From positions 169,957 to 233,956 of the forward strand of contig NZ_AUCX01000009.1 in assembly GCF_000429985.1 (NCBI RefSeq): a stretch of 64,000 nt of DNA, in the 5' to 3' direction. The stretch comes from Maridesulfovibrio bastinii DSM 16055. Lineage in GTDB: Bacteria > Desulfobacterota > Desulfovibrionia > Desulfovibrionales > Desulfovibrionaceae. The notes below the pieces were generated by a model. It saw only the letters and a program-made list of their open reading frames with translations, was not told the DNA's origin and did no database searches. Position numbers and translations under genes: made by a program. Positions 9,855 through 18,947 of the stretch are shown in pieces (within the stretch, counting starts at the first letter, position 1; every line of letters starts with the position of its first letter).

Positions 9855-10691
9855 ATGTGGGAATATACTGAAAAGGTAACAGAACATTTTCTTAACCCTA
9901 AGAATGTCGGTAAAATTGAAGATGCCGATGCCGTAGGAGAAGTCGGATCGCTTTCATGCGGTGACGCTCTGCGTTTGTTTCTGAAGATAGGTGAAGGAGA
10001 ACGTATTGAAGATGCCAAGTTTCAGACTTTTGGCTGTGCGAGTGCCATTGCTTCAAGCTCTGTATTAACAGAAATGATTAAGGGCATGACTCTTGATGAA
10101 GCCGCAAAAGTGACTAACAAGGACATTGCTGAAAAGCTTGGTGGTCTCCCCAAGGAAAAGATGCACTGTTCCGTCATGGGGCAGGAAGCTTTGGAAGACG
10201 CTATAAGAAATTACCGCGGTGAAGAAGCGGCCCCCGCTCCTGAAGGCGAAATTGTCTGTAAGTGTTTTGGCGTTACGGACGTGCTTATTCGCAGGGCTGT
10301 TGAAGAGAACAATCTTACAACAGTAGAAGAAGTGACCAATTATACCAAGGCTGGTGGAGCATGTGGTGATTGTCACGAGAAGATAGCTCAAATTATCGCT
10401 GAAGTCAGAGGCTGCGCTGCTCCTGAAGTTTCAAAGTCCGATGAAAAGGCCCCGATGACCAATATTCAGCGCATGCAGCTTGTTACAAAGATCATTGATA
10501 ATGAAATTCGTCCGGCTCTCAAGAAGGACGGCGGTGACATTGAGCTGATCGATATAAATGGTACCGAAGTAACTGTTTCTCTGCGTGGAGCCTGTGTTGG
10601 CTGTCCTTCAAGCCATATAACTCTCAAGAATCTTGTAGAGCGCAGACTGAAGGAAACTGTAGAAGAAGCAATTACTGTAAAGGAAGTGTAG
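9855..10691 (+). CDS. nifU: NifU, Fe-S cluster assembly scaffold
   Basis: A 278-residue NIF-type scaffold with all three domains. The IscU-like domain (residues 1-125) keeps the three cluster Cys in SLSCGDA, TFGCASA and MHCSVM. The central BFD-like [2Fe-2S] domain (about 133-185) has VCKCFGV and GACGDCH. The C-terminal NifU domain (about 205-278) has the GACVGCPSS CxxC. It accepts sulfur from NifS and iron to build clusters for transfer to apoproteins. nifS starts 1 base after its stop, so the two are translationally linked. In anaerobes lacking nitrogen-fixation genes nearby, this system serves general Fe-S maturation. Confidence 0.95.
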   Translation: MWEYTEKVTEHFLNPKNVGKIEDADAVGEVGSLSCGDALRLFLKIGEGERIEDAKFQTFGCASAIASSSVLTEMIKGMTLDEAAKVTNKDIAEKLGGLPKEKMHCSVMGQEALEDAIRNYRGEEAAPAPEGEIVCKCFGVTDVLIRRAVEENNLTTVEEVTNYTKAGGACGDCHEKIAQIIAEVRGCAAPEVSKSDEKAPMTNIQRMQLVTKIIDNEIRPALKKDGGDIELIDINGTEVTVSLRGACVGCPSSHITLKNLVERRLKETVEEAITVKEV

Positions 10692-10692
10692 C

Positions 10693-11889
10693 ATGACCCC
10701 GATATATTTTGACAACAATGCGACAACAATGGTTGCCCCGGAAGTTCGTGATGCCATTATTCCTCTTTTGAATGATGAATACGGTAATCCCTCAAGTATG
10801 CATAATCTTGGTGAACGTTCAGGCAGACTGCTTGCCGAGGCCAGAGGGAAAGTTGCCACAGCTCTGGGTTGCAGCCCTGATGAAATAATTTTTACCTCAT
10901 GCGGCACCGAGGGTGATAATACTGCAATTCATTCTGCTTTGCAGTCCCATCCTGAAAAGAAGCATTTCATAACTACAAAGGTTGAGCATCCTGCGGTACT
11001 CAATGTTGCCAACCATCTTGAGCGCAGTGGGTATGATGTTACCTACCTTGGTGTAGACAATCTGGGACGTCTGGATCTTGATGAGCTTCGGGCAGCAATA
11101 CGGCCGGATACCGCGCTTATTTCTGTGATGTATGCCAATAATGAAACCGGAGTTGTGTTCCCCATAAAAGAGATTGCGGAAATAGCTCGCGAGCACGGAG
11201 TTCCGGTTCATACTGATGCTGTTCAGGCCGTTGGAAAGATAGATATCAATCTTGCGGAGCTGCCGGTGGACTATCTGGTATTCTCCGGACACAAAATTCA
11301 TGCTCCCAAGGGAGTAGGTGTCCTTTTTGTCCGCCGTACAGCACAGTTCAGACCGTTTCTCCTTGGCGGACATCAGGAAAGGGGACGCCGTGGCGGCACT
11401 GAAAATCTGCCCGGTATTGTCGGCCTCGGGAAAGCCATCGAGCTGGCCAAAGCCGGTATAGAGGAAGAAAACACCCGAGTACGCGCTATGCGTGACCGCC
11501 TTGAAAAAGGGCTGATGGATGCTATTCCTGACGCGATTGTAAATGGTGACCCCGAAAACAGGCTGCCCAATACCTTGAGCATCGCTTTCAAATATATTGA
11601 AGGTGAAGCCATGCTGCTTATGATGAACCAGTTCGGCATCTGTGCCAGCTCCGGCTCGGCATGTACTTCCGGTAGTCTTGAACCTTCACATGTTCTAAGG
11701 GCCATGGGCATACCTTTTACTTTTTCACACGGTTCATTGCGTTTTTCGCTTTCCGTGTACAATACGGAAGAAGAAGTTGATACCGTGCTTAAAGAGCTGC
11801 CGCCGATTATTGAAAGACTTAGAGCTATGTCTCCTTTCAGAGAAGGTGACGAAGGTCTGGACTGGGTTGAAAAACATTCGCATGATTAA
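10693..11889 (+). CDS. nifS: NifS, cysteine desulfurase
   Basis: A 398-residue PLP enzyme that takes sulfur from cysteine, releasing alanine, and passes it to NifU. Visible landmarks: YFDNNATTMV at the N-terminus, EHPAVLN with the PLP-stacking His, the Schiff-base Lys in FSGHKIHAPKG, and the persulfide Cys in SSGSACTSGSLEPSHV. These place it in the NifS/IscS group I desulfurases, and full length is present. It begins one base after nifU. The cysteine synthesis genes cysK and serine acetyltransferase follow on the same strand, so the whole run may supply both the substrate and the product of this step. Confidence 0.95.
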   Translation: MTPIYFDNNATTMVAPEVRDAIIPLLNDEYGNPSSMHNLGERSGRLLAEARGKVATALGCSPDEIIFTSCGTEGDNTAIHSALQSHPEKKHFITTKVEHPAVLNVANHLERSGYDVTYLGVDNLGRLDLDELRAAIRPDTALISVMYANNETGVVFPIKEIAEIAREHGVPVHTDAVQAVGKIDINLAELPVDYLVFSGHKIHAPKGVGVLFVRRTAQFRPFLLGGHQERGRRGGTENLPGIVGLGKAIELAKAGIEEENTRVRAMRDRLEKGLMDAIPDAIVNGDPENRLPNTLSIAFKYIEGEAMLLMMNQFGICASSGSACTSGSLEPSHVLRAMGIPFTFSHGSLRFSLSVYNTEEEVDTVLKELPPIIERLRAMSPFREGDEGLDWVEKHSHD

Positions 11890-12056
11890 ATAAAAATGTT
11901 ATAATATATGCAGGCGGACAGGACTTTTATATCCTGTTCGCTTGTTTCGCGTAAAATCAGCCGGGGTAAAATTCGAAATAAGTAAAGGGATATTGCTATA
12001 TTTCCTGTCACGGCGTACTCCTTTTTCAACCGATAATTATTCAAGGAGGCGGACTT

Positions 12057-12980
12057 ATGAATATACATGAATCAATGGTGGAGCTTGTCGGAAAGACTCC
12101 TCTCGTCCGTTTGAACAGTGTAAGCAAGGATTGCGCAGCAGATATTGTTGCAAAAATAGAATTTTTCAATCCGTGTTCTTCGGTAAAAGACCGTATCGGT
12201 GTTTCCATGATCGAGGAAGCCGAGAAGAAAGGGCTCATAGACAGTGATACTCTGATCATAGAGCCAACCAGCGGTAATACCGGAGTGGGACTTGCTTTTG
12301 TATGTGCCACCAGAGGGTATCGCCTTGTATTGACCATGCCTGAAAGCATGAGTCAGGAAAGGCGTGATCTGCTGAAAGCTTTCGGAGCTGAAATTGTTCT
12401 TACACCAGCGTCAGAAGGTATGACCGGGGCTGTTGAAAAAGCTAAAAAAATGGCTGCTGAGAATGAAAAATCTTTTCTCCCGCTACAGTTTGATAATCCT
12501 GCCAATCCTGAAGCCCATCGTAAAACTACTGTAAAAGAAATATGGGAAGATACTGACGGAAAAGTTGATATCTTTGTCTGCGGAGTCGGAACCGGAGGCA
12601 CTATTACCGGAGTTGGTGAAGAGCTTAAAAAACTTAAGCCTGAGGTCAGTGTTGTCGCTGTTGAACCTTCAAAATCGCCTGTTTTATCAGGTGGTAAATC
12701 CGGACCGCACGGCCTTCAGGGTATTGGCGCCGGATTTGTTCCAAAAGTTCTTAACACAGAAATTCTGGATGAAGTCTTTCAGGTTGACGATGAAGACGCT
12801 CTGAAAATGTCTCGCAGACTTGCGCGTGAGGAGGGCATCCTCTGTGGTATTTCCGCCGGAGCCGCGGCCCATGCTGCTGTGGAGATAGGAAAACGCCCTG
12901 AAAATAAAGATAAAGTGATTGTTTTCATCGTTCCTGATACCGGTGAAAGGTATTTGAGCACAGCTCTTTTTAAAGGGTAG
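12057..12980 (+). CDS. cysK: Cysteine synthase A (O-acetylserine sulfhydrylase)
   Basis: A 307-residue PLP enzyme making cysteine from O-acetylserine and sulfide. It has the PLP Lys in SSVKDRIG, the substrate loop PTSGNTGVG, the phosphate-binding [10 protein letters not shown], and the C-terminal [10 protein letters not shown] segment. Length and motifs are standard for CysK/CysM; CysK is preferred because of the linked acetyltransferase. The start has a strong site, CAAGGAGGCGGACTT before ATG. It stands 167 bases after nifS, in an arrangement that ties cysteine supply to Fe-S assembly. Confidence 0.92.
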   Translation: MNIHESMVELVGKTPLVRLNSVSKDCAADIVAKIEFFNPCSSVKDRIGVSMIEEAEKKGLIDSDTLIIEPTSGNTGVGLAFVCATRGYRLVLTMPESMSQERRDLLKAFGAEIVLTPASEGMTGAVEKAKKMAAENEKSFLPLQFDNPANPEAHRKTTVKEIWEDTDGKVDIFVCGVGTGGTITGVGEELKKLKPEVSVVAVEPSKSPVLSGGKSGPHGLQGIGAGFVPKVLNTEILDEVFQVDDEDALKMSRRLAREEGILCGISAGAAAHAAVEIGKRPENKDKVIVFIVPDTGERYLSTALFKG

Positions 12981-13182
12981 TAAGGAACCCATAGCCGGGA
13001 TTGAACACTTGGCTTTCTGACTTGTCTGATAAAGTCGGTTTGAGGGCTGCTTTATCAGGATACTTTCATGAGAGACGGATTTAAGGGAATCCGCCGCTGC
13101 GGCAACAGGCTTCACATTATTGTCCGCATATCTCAGAGAATGTTAGTGAGCGGAAAACTGATTAGAATATACAGGATCAATT

Positions 13183-14070
13183 ATGATTAAAAGATATACC
13201 AATGAAACCCTGTCCGATGTAGTGAACGCTCTGTGTGAAGAGTCTTCATATCAGGCTGTCTTTCACATGCCCGGACATGAATGGCCCATGCCTTCGCTTG
13301 AAGCGTTGAGTGAAGTTGTGGAGCGTTTGCGGTCGGTCCTTTTTCCGGGGTATTTCGGCAATTCTGAAATAAAGCCGGAAACCATGAATTATCATATCGG
13401 CACCAGCCTTGATATTGTTTACAGGCTTCTTGTTGAGCAGATAATGCGCGGACGTTGTTTTTTCTGTGACGCAAGTGATAGAGAATGTGACAGATGCGAA
13501 ATTGAAGCCCGTGATCTGGCAACCAGTTTCATTGCTACACTGCCGGAAATCCGCAGGCTTCTTGCAACCGATGTCCGGGCAGCTTTTGTGGGCGATCCTG
13601 CCGCTAAAAGTCCCGGTGAGACCATTTTCTGTTATCCGAGCATAACCGCTCTCACTCATCACCGTATCGCCCATGAACTTTATAAACTCGGTGTTGAGCT
13701 TATCCCCCGTATTATCGGTGAAATGGCCCACTCCAAAACAGGTATTGATATTCATCCCGGTGCGACAATCGGTGAACATTTCTTTATCGACCACGGAACC
13801 GGAACCGTTATTGGTGAAACTTCAATAATCGGGCGTAATGTCCGTTTGTATCAGGGTGTAACTCTCGGGGCTAAAAGTTTTCCAGAGGACGATTCAGGTA
13901 AGCTTATAAAAGGTATTCCCCGTCATCCTATTGTTGAAGATGACGTTACCGTATACTCAGGGGCAACTATTCTCGGCAGAGTAACTATCGGGAAGGGGGC
14001 AACTGTAGGCGGTAATGTCTGGGTGACTGAGGATATTCCCGCAGGGTCCAGAATAACTCAGCAGCAGTAG
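13183..14070 (+). CDS. Serine O-acetyltransferase
   Basis: A 295-residue enzyme that acetylates serine to feed cysteine synthase. The C-terminal half (from about residue 185) is a left-handed beta-helix of hexapeptide repeats with the catalytic His region IDIHPGATIGEHFFIDHGTG. The N-terminal 180 residues form the helical SAT domain and contain a Cys cluster, CFFCDASDRECDRC near residue 94, which could bind metal and is not typical of E. coli CysE. It resembles the EpsC/SrpH-type SATs. It follows cysK by about 200 bases and ends at a good terminator at 14094-14122. Confidence 0.9.
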   Translation: MIKRYTNETLSDVVNALCEESSYQAVFHMPGHEWPMPSLEALSEVVERLRSVLFPGYFGNSEIKPETMNYHIGTSLDIVYRLLVEQIMRGRCFFCDASDRECDRCEIEARDLATSFIATLPEIRRLLATDVRAAFVGDPAAKSPGETIFCYPSITALTHHRIAHELYKLGVELIPRIIGEMAHSKTGIDIHPGATIGEHFFIDHGTGTVIGETSIIGRNVRLYQGVTLGAKSFPEDDSGKLIKGIPRHPIVEDDVTVYSGATILGRVTIGKGATVGGNVWVTEDIPAGSRITQQQ

Positions 14071-14093
14071 TCTTTCAGGTTAATAAAAATGTG

Positions 14094-14122
14094 AGCCGGT
14101 CTGAATTTCAGGCCGGCTTTTC
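14094..14122 (+). terminator. Intrinsic terminator after serine acetyltransferase
   Basis: AGCCGG pairs with CCGGCT, extended by imperfect CTGAA/TTCAG pairing, and is followed by TTTTCTT. It closes the nifU-cysK-SAT block on the plus strand. Confidence 0.75.
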
Positions 14123-14192
14123 TTATGCCGTTAATCTGTTGTGGATAATTGTAGTCTGGCTGTTGAAAACGTAACAGATTTGAATATAACAT

Positions 14193-14228
14193 AAAAAAGC
14201 AGGCGAACAGTTTACCCGTCCGCCTGCT
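14193..14228 (-). terminator. Intrinsic terminator after the TrmI-like gene
   Basis: Read on the minus strand, AGCAGGCG and CGCCTGCT pair around a 15-base loop and are followed by a T run (A run at 14193-14198 on the plus strand). Confidence 0.75.
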
Positions 14229-14248
14229 GATAGCTTTATAAATTATTT

Positions 14249-15187
14249 TTACTGGTTGTCTGTCGAATCCTGCTCTTCTATTTTAACATCTTCAGCCTGA
14301 GCATCTTCTGTTTGGATTTCTTTAGTTTCGGCAACAGTTTCACTTTCCGGCAAAACGTCAGCTGAGTCTGTGGTCTCTTCAGTTGTTTCCGCAGGGGATT
14401 CGTTTTCTGTTTCTTCCTCAACATAGGGTTCTATGCAGCGGGCAAAAACCAGAAATCCTGTGTGAGCAACCATACGGTCTTCAGGGCGAAGCCGGTCTGC
14501 AACAGGCTTATAGCGGCGGACAAGAATCTCCACTACTTCTATATCTTCAAAAGGACCGTTTTCCAGTCCGCGGATAAGATCGCTGACCTGATTGGTTGTG
14601 GGCAGGAGGAATCCGCACATTGCACCGGGAATAACCGCTGCCGAAATGTGGTGCAGATAGTCCCACGGAGTACGGACATCAAGGAAAAGAGCATCCGCGC
14701 CTGTAGCCTGAAATCCGTCTTCAATATCGAGATTGAACTGTTCAACACGGTCTTCAAGACCGGCCCATTTCAGGTTGCGGGTCACCAGCTTGTAAAATTC
14801 AGGGCGTCTTTCATGTGTGTAGACTTTACCAGTGTCACCGACATAATATGCCAGTGCAACGGTGAGTCCGCCTGATCCTGAACCGGATTCAATAACTCTT
14901 GCTCCCGGACCTACTCCGAGTTTAAGCAGAAGATAACCGATTTCTTTAGGGTACATGATCTGGGTCTGGCGTTTGACGCCTTTGATAAGATCGTACACAG
15001 TGGGTTTAAGAATTTTATATTGGCGACCGAGGTGGGTTTTTACTATTTTACCGTACCCAGCGGCGGCAATTGCTTCCATAGTTATCATACCGTCGTTGGT
15101 GTGAAGGTCGTTGCCTTCTTTGACAATGCGTAAATAACGCTTGCCCTTGGGACTGATGAGCTGTACCAGTTCTCCGGAGTCGAGCAT
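14249..15187 (-). CDS. trmI: tRNA (adenine-N1)-methyltransferase, TrmI family, with acidic tail
   Basis: A 312-residue SAM-dependent enzyme of the TrmI/Gcd14 family, which methylates N1 of A58 in the tRNA T-loop. The N-terminal part (MLDSGELVQLISPKG) is the small OB-like domain. The SAM site is VIESGSGSGGLTVALA, followed by acidic EDGFQ and DALFLDVRTPWDYL motifs. I chose the ATG at 15187 because AGGAGG lies 6 bases upstream; the longer frame has no site. The last about 60 residues are a very acidic low-complexity tail (E, T, D, A rich) beyond the usual domain end, odd for the family. Confidence 0.9.
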   Translation of the reverse strand: MLDSGELVQLISPKGKRYLRIVKEGNDLHTNDGMITMEAIAAAGYGKIVKTHLGRQYKILKPTVYDLIKGVKRQTQIMYPKEIGYLLLKLGVGPGARVIESGSGSGGLTVALAYYVGDTGKVYTHERRPEFYKLVTRNLKWAGLEDRVEQFNLDIEDGFQATGADALFLDVRTPWDYLHHISAAVIPGAMCGFLLPTTNQVSDLIRGLENGPFEDIEVVEILVRRYKPVADRLRPEDRMVAHTGFLVFARCIEPYVEEETENESPAETTEETTDSADVLPESETVAETKEIQTEDAQAEDVKIEEQDSTDNQ

Positions 15188-15556
15188 GGACATCCTCCTA
15201 TTAAAATATTTGGACGAAGTACGGCTTGAAGAGCAGGAAGTCAAGGAAAGCCGTCTTGCTGTGTTTCTTTTGGAGACAGTCTGTAAATTATTCTCCGATA
15301 ATTCTGTTATACGAAAAAACTCTGCATTATACACTGATATTGTCTATTTTTTTGTTGAATATTTTTCTGTAATGAGTTTAACAGGCTTTCATTCCTGATA
15401 AAAAACGAGCAGTATTGATAGTGTTCCGGTAGCCCGCCTGAATTTACAGCTTTATTATGGATAGATTCTTTATGCTCGCTGAATTGAACATCGTTCTGCG
15501 GCAGGTTATTATTCTTTTTAGAAAAAATTAATTTTTTGCTTCTTGACGGGACAATT

Positions 15557-16528
15557 ATGAGTTATAAGTATGTATTCGGTCCGGTAATGTCCGGCAGGCT
15601 GGGACTTTCACTCGGGCTTGATCTCCTTGGAGACAGAGTCTGTTCGATGGATTGTGTTTATTGTGAGGTGGGCAAAACCAGTAATCTAACTTCCGAGCGC
15701 AGACCTTATGTACGCGCTGCTGAAATTCTGGATGAATTGGAAAACTGGAAGAATGAAAAACACGAGTTGCCGGATGTGGTGACTCTGGGCGGACTTGGTG
15801 AACCTACCCTTAATTCCGAAATGTCGGAAGTTATAAGGGGTGTGAAAAAACTTTTCCCGTCGATACCGGTAGCGGTTTTAACTAATGCTACCACGATGAC
15901 GGACCCCGGCGTTCGCAGGGAACTTGCGGAAGTGGATGTAATCCTTCCGTCAATGGATTCTCTGGTTCCGTCGGAATTCAGAGCTGTAAACAGGCCATGT
16001 GCGGGAACAGATCCCGTTGAAGTGGCGGAGGCTCTGATCGAATTCCGAAAGGAATTCAAAGGCAAAATCTTTCTGGAAGTGCTTCTGGCTGAGGGCTATA
16101 ATGATTCATTGCAAAACCTTGAACTTATGGCTGATTTTCGTAAAAGACTCAGACCTGACCGCGTAGATGTGGTCACTCTCACGCGCCCCGGAACTCTTGA
16201 AAACTCCAGACCAGTAAAAAAGGAAGTCATGGAGCTTTGGAAGAAGGAACTCGATGCCGCGCCCAAAAAGGAAAGGGATTGCGGTTCCGGAGAGAAAGCA
16301 GAGAAGAGAAGCGGCACGGTATCATCACAAAATAATGGTGGGGATGCCGATGCCTATGACCGGATTCAGGCTTCTTTAACGCGCAGGCCGCAAACAGCGG
16401 CGCAGCTTGAGCAGGCTCTTGGCATTTCAAATGAAGAAGTGCGGGAAGTCCTTATCAGGCTGAAGCAGGGCGGAAATTTGATGGAACGATCCGGCAGCGG
16501 TGATATTTTTTACAGTATGAAACCGTGA
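15557..16528 (+). CDS. Radical SAM protein (COG0731-like) with C-terminal winged helix
   Basis: A 323-residue radical SAM enzyme. The cluster motif is CSMDCVYCEVG (CxxxCxxC) near residue 32, followed by LGGLGEPTLN, the usual SAM-binding GGE-like strand. The family resembles the Fe-S oxidoreductases grouped with Tyw1-type proteins, but the substrate is unknown. The last about 60 residues (RRPQTAAQLEQALGISNEEV) look like a small winged-helix domain, joined by a Ser/Gly/Lys-rich linker. ATG 15557 is chosen over the upstream TTG because GACGGGA precedes it. Confidence 0.8.
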   Translation: MSYKYVFGPVMSGRLGLSLGLDLLGDRVCSMDCVYCEVGKTSNLTSERRPYVRAAEILDELENWKNEKHELPDVVTLGGLGEPTLNSEMSEVIRGVKKLFPSIPVAVLTNATTMTDPGVRRELAEVDVILPSMDSLVPSEFRAVNRPCAGTDPVEVAEALIEFRKEFKGKIFLEVLLAEGYNDSLQNLELMADFRKRLRPDRVDVVTLTRPGTLENSRPVKKEVMELWKKELDAAPKKERDCGSGEKAEKRSGTVSSQNNGGDADAYDRIQASLTRRPQTAAQLEQALGISNEEVREVLIRLKQGGNLMERSGSGDIFYSMKP

Positions 16529-16592
16529 GTCGATCCTGAACATCTGAAGAGCTGAGTCCGGAGAAACAAATTTAACTTTTCCCGGGATCAGA

Positions 16593-18059
16593 ATGACACC
16601 TAAAAAGAAAAAAGAGAAAATGTTTATCAGCGTGCTTCCCAATGAGCAGGTGGAAGTTGCGTTGACTGTTGAAGGCCAGATTGTGGAGTATTATGTTGAA
16701 ATGCTCCATCAGGCTAAGACCAAAGGAAATATTTACAAAGGTTATATCCACAACATAGATACGGCCCTGCAGGCCGCCTTCATCAATTATGGCGCAGAAC
16801 GTAATGGTTTTCTGCAGGTTGATGAAGTGCATCCTGAATATTATCAGGGTGCGTACAAACTTAAGCCGGGACAGCGTTTTCCCCTGTTGCAGAAAGTTCT
16901 AAAACCGGGACAGGAAATTCTTGTTCAGGTTGTTAAAGAACCCACAGGAAAGAAAGGTGCTTTTCTGTCTTCATATCTTTCACTCCCCGGACGTTACTTC
17001 GTACTGACTCCCGGCAGAGAGCAGGTCGGAATCTCCCGCAAAATTGACGAAGAAAAAGAACGCGGCCGTCTCAAAGATATTATTGATCAGGTCAGTCACC
17101 ATGACGGTATCGGTCTTATCGTCAGAACCGCTAGTCAGGGCCAGAGCAAAACATCTCTTACCCGTGATTTTAAATTTCTGAACAGGCTCTGGACGGATGT
17201 AAGGCTCAAGGCTCTTGACGCCGAAGCTCCTTCACTCGTCTATGAGGAAATGGATCTGGCCGCACGCTCCGTCAGAGACTATCTTTCCTCTGATGTCGCT
17301 GAAATATGGATTGATGATAAAAAAACCGCAGAGACAATCAAACGTCTTGCAGCCATGTCCTTTCCCAGAAAGACCAATCTGGTAAAATTCCACGCTGATG
17401 CGGATAAGACCTTGTGGGAAAGATTCAACCTTGTCAGACAGATTGAGCAGATATACAGCCGTGAGGTTGTGCTGCCTTCCGGCGGACGTCTGGTATTTGA
17501 CCAGACTGAGGCTCTCACCGCTATTGATATTAACTCCGGTAAAATTGGCGGAGAACGCAATTTCAAAGAAATGGCCTTAAAGACCAATATTGAAAGTGCT
17601 GAAATGATAGCCAGACAGCTTAAGCTCCGTGATCTTGGTGGACAGGTTGTTATAGATTTTATTGAGATGAAGGATTCCAAGCATTGCCGCGAAGTGGAAA
17701 AGACCATGCGTGCCGCACTTAAAAACGACCGTGCGAGAACAGATGTTGGCAGAATTTCACGCTTCGGGCTGATGGAACTTGTCAGACAGCGTCTGGGATC
17801 ATCCGCAATTGCGGTTAGTACCGAACCATGTCCTGTCTGTGAAGGAACCGGTATCCGCCGGAATATGGAATGGCAGTCCATGCAGGCTTTGAAAGAAATC
17901 TACAGACAGCTGCGCAGAGCATCCTGTCCTGATGTTTTTGTTTATGAAGCTAAAAAAGAGCTAGCCATATATCTGCTGAACAATAAGCGTGAGCTGATAA
18001 TGGACTTTGAAAAGATGTTCAAAAAAAGCGTGCAGATTGAGACCATAGCTGATGACTAA
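16593..18059 (+). CDS. rng: Ribonuclease E/G family protein
   Basis: A 488-residue endoribonuclease. It has an S1 RNA-binding insertion (about residues 40-130: KGNIYKGYIHNIDTALQAAF), and the catalytic core with the metal-binding acids in ALTAIDINSGK and VVIDFIEMKD. A zinc-link CPVCEGTG follows near residue 415. The length is that of RNase G, without the long degradosome-scaffold tail of RNase E. It acts in rRNA maturation and mRNA decay in this family. Its 3' end overlaps queH by 8 bases, so the two are cotranscribed. Confidence 0.9.
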   Translation: MTPKKKKEKMFISVLPNEQVEVALTVEGQIVEYYVEMLHQAKTKGNIYKGYIHNIDTALQAAFINYGAERNGFLQVDEVHPEYYQGAYKLKPGQRFPLLQKVLKPGQEILVQVVKEPTGKKGAFLSSYLSLPGRYFVLTPGREQVGISRKIDEEKERGRLKDIIDQVSHHDGIGLIVRTASQGQSKTSLTRDFKFLNRLWTDVRLKALDAEAPSLVYEEMDLAARSVRDYLSSDVAEIWIDDKKTAETIKRLAAMSFPRKTNLVKFHADADKTLWERFNLVRQIEQIYSREVVLPSGGRLVFDQTEALTAIDINSGKIGGERNFKEMALKTNIESAEMIARQLKLRDLGGQVVIDFIEMKDSKHCREVEKTMRAALKNDRARTDVGRISRFGLMELVRQRLGSSAIAVSTEPCPVCEGTGIRRNMEWQSMQALKEIYRQLRRASCPDVFVYEAKKELAIYLLNNKRELIMDFEKMFKKSVQIETIADD

Positions 18060-18606
18060 AAGAATTTTACTGCATATATGCTGCGGACCGTGCGCAATAA
18101 GCACTGTCCGCATTTTGCAGGAACAGGGATTTGAAGTTACCGGATTTTATTATAATCCGAATATACATCCGCTACAGGAGTATGTCCGCCGGCGCGAAGC
18201 TCTGCGCGAAGTTGCCCGGATTATGGATTTTAAAGTTATCTATAAAGATGACGAATATGATTCCGTAAAATGGTTCAGAAACGTTTCACACCGTGAGGAC
18301 AACCGCTGCTTCTACTGCTATTCAGGTCGGCTTGAACGGGCCTACTCCATTGCCAAACGCGGTAAATTTGATTTTTTCAGCTCCACACTTCTTTACAGCA
18401 AGTTTCAGAAGCATGATGAAATTAAAAGACTTGGCTATGATATCGCCGGCAAAGGCGATACTGCGTTTTACTATTACGACTTTCGGGAAGGCTGGAAAGA
18501 AGGAATAGAACGTTCAAAAGAAATGGGTATTTATAGACAGCAGTATTGCGGGTGCCTGTTCAGTGAAAATGAAAGATTTCAAAAGGAATTGCGTAACGAC
18601 AGCTGA
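18052..18606 (+). CDS. queH: Epoxyqueuosine reductase QueH
   Basis: A 184-residue protein of the QueH (former DUF208) family, which reduces epoxyqueuosine to queuosine in the last step of the tRNA modification. The paired Cys sets are visible: ICCGPCA near the start, CFYCYSG in the middle, and YCGCLFSE near the end, consistent with the family's Fe-S and metal sites. Also present is SSTLLYSKFQKHDEI. It overlaps the RNase gene by 8 bases. Full length. Confidence 0.93.
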   Translation: MTKRILLHICCGPCAISTVRILQEQGFEVTGFYYNPNIHPLQEYVRRREALREVARIMDFKVIYKDDEYDSVKWFRNVSHREDNRCFYCYSGRLERAYSIAKRGKFDFFSSTLLYSKFQKHDEIKRLGYDIAGKGDTAFYYYDFREGWKEGIERSKEMGIYRQQYCGCLFSENERFQKELRNDS

Positions 18607-18947
18607 ACCAAGGTGTGTAATTGTTCCGCATAAGATTCTGTTTTAAACGTCTTTAAGCCTGTTTAAAAAAATTACTGCTGGACACTTTTTAAGATCTTTA
18701 ATTAAATATAATTCATAGAAAAGACATACTGCGTTAATACTGCATAATTTAAATTTATTTAAGACGTGGATGGTCAGGCAAATCAGGATATCCGTTAATG
18801 TCTGATTTATTTTGTTCTACAGGTGCAGCGTTACTTTTGCAGTATGAATGAAGACGGATACAGTGTAGACGCAACTGTAAATTCAATTTGTTGCGGCAGT
18901 ATTTTTTCAGCTTGATTCTTAAGCAGGTTTAAAGCGGAGAGACTGTA
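18607..18947. other. Intergenic region, no gene seen
   Basis: A 340-base AT-rich stretch before the universal stress protein gene. No hairpin with a T run or repeat was recognised; it presumably holds the stress gene's promoter. GGAGAG about 7 bases before 18948 is the ribosome-binding site. Confidence 0.4.

Noticed and set aside
14094..14228. Riboswitch or RNA element between serine acetyltransferase and trmI
   Set aside because: The two hairpins are well explained as opposing terminators of convergent genes.
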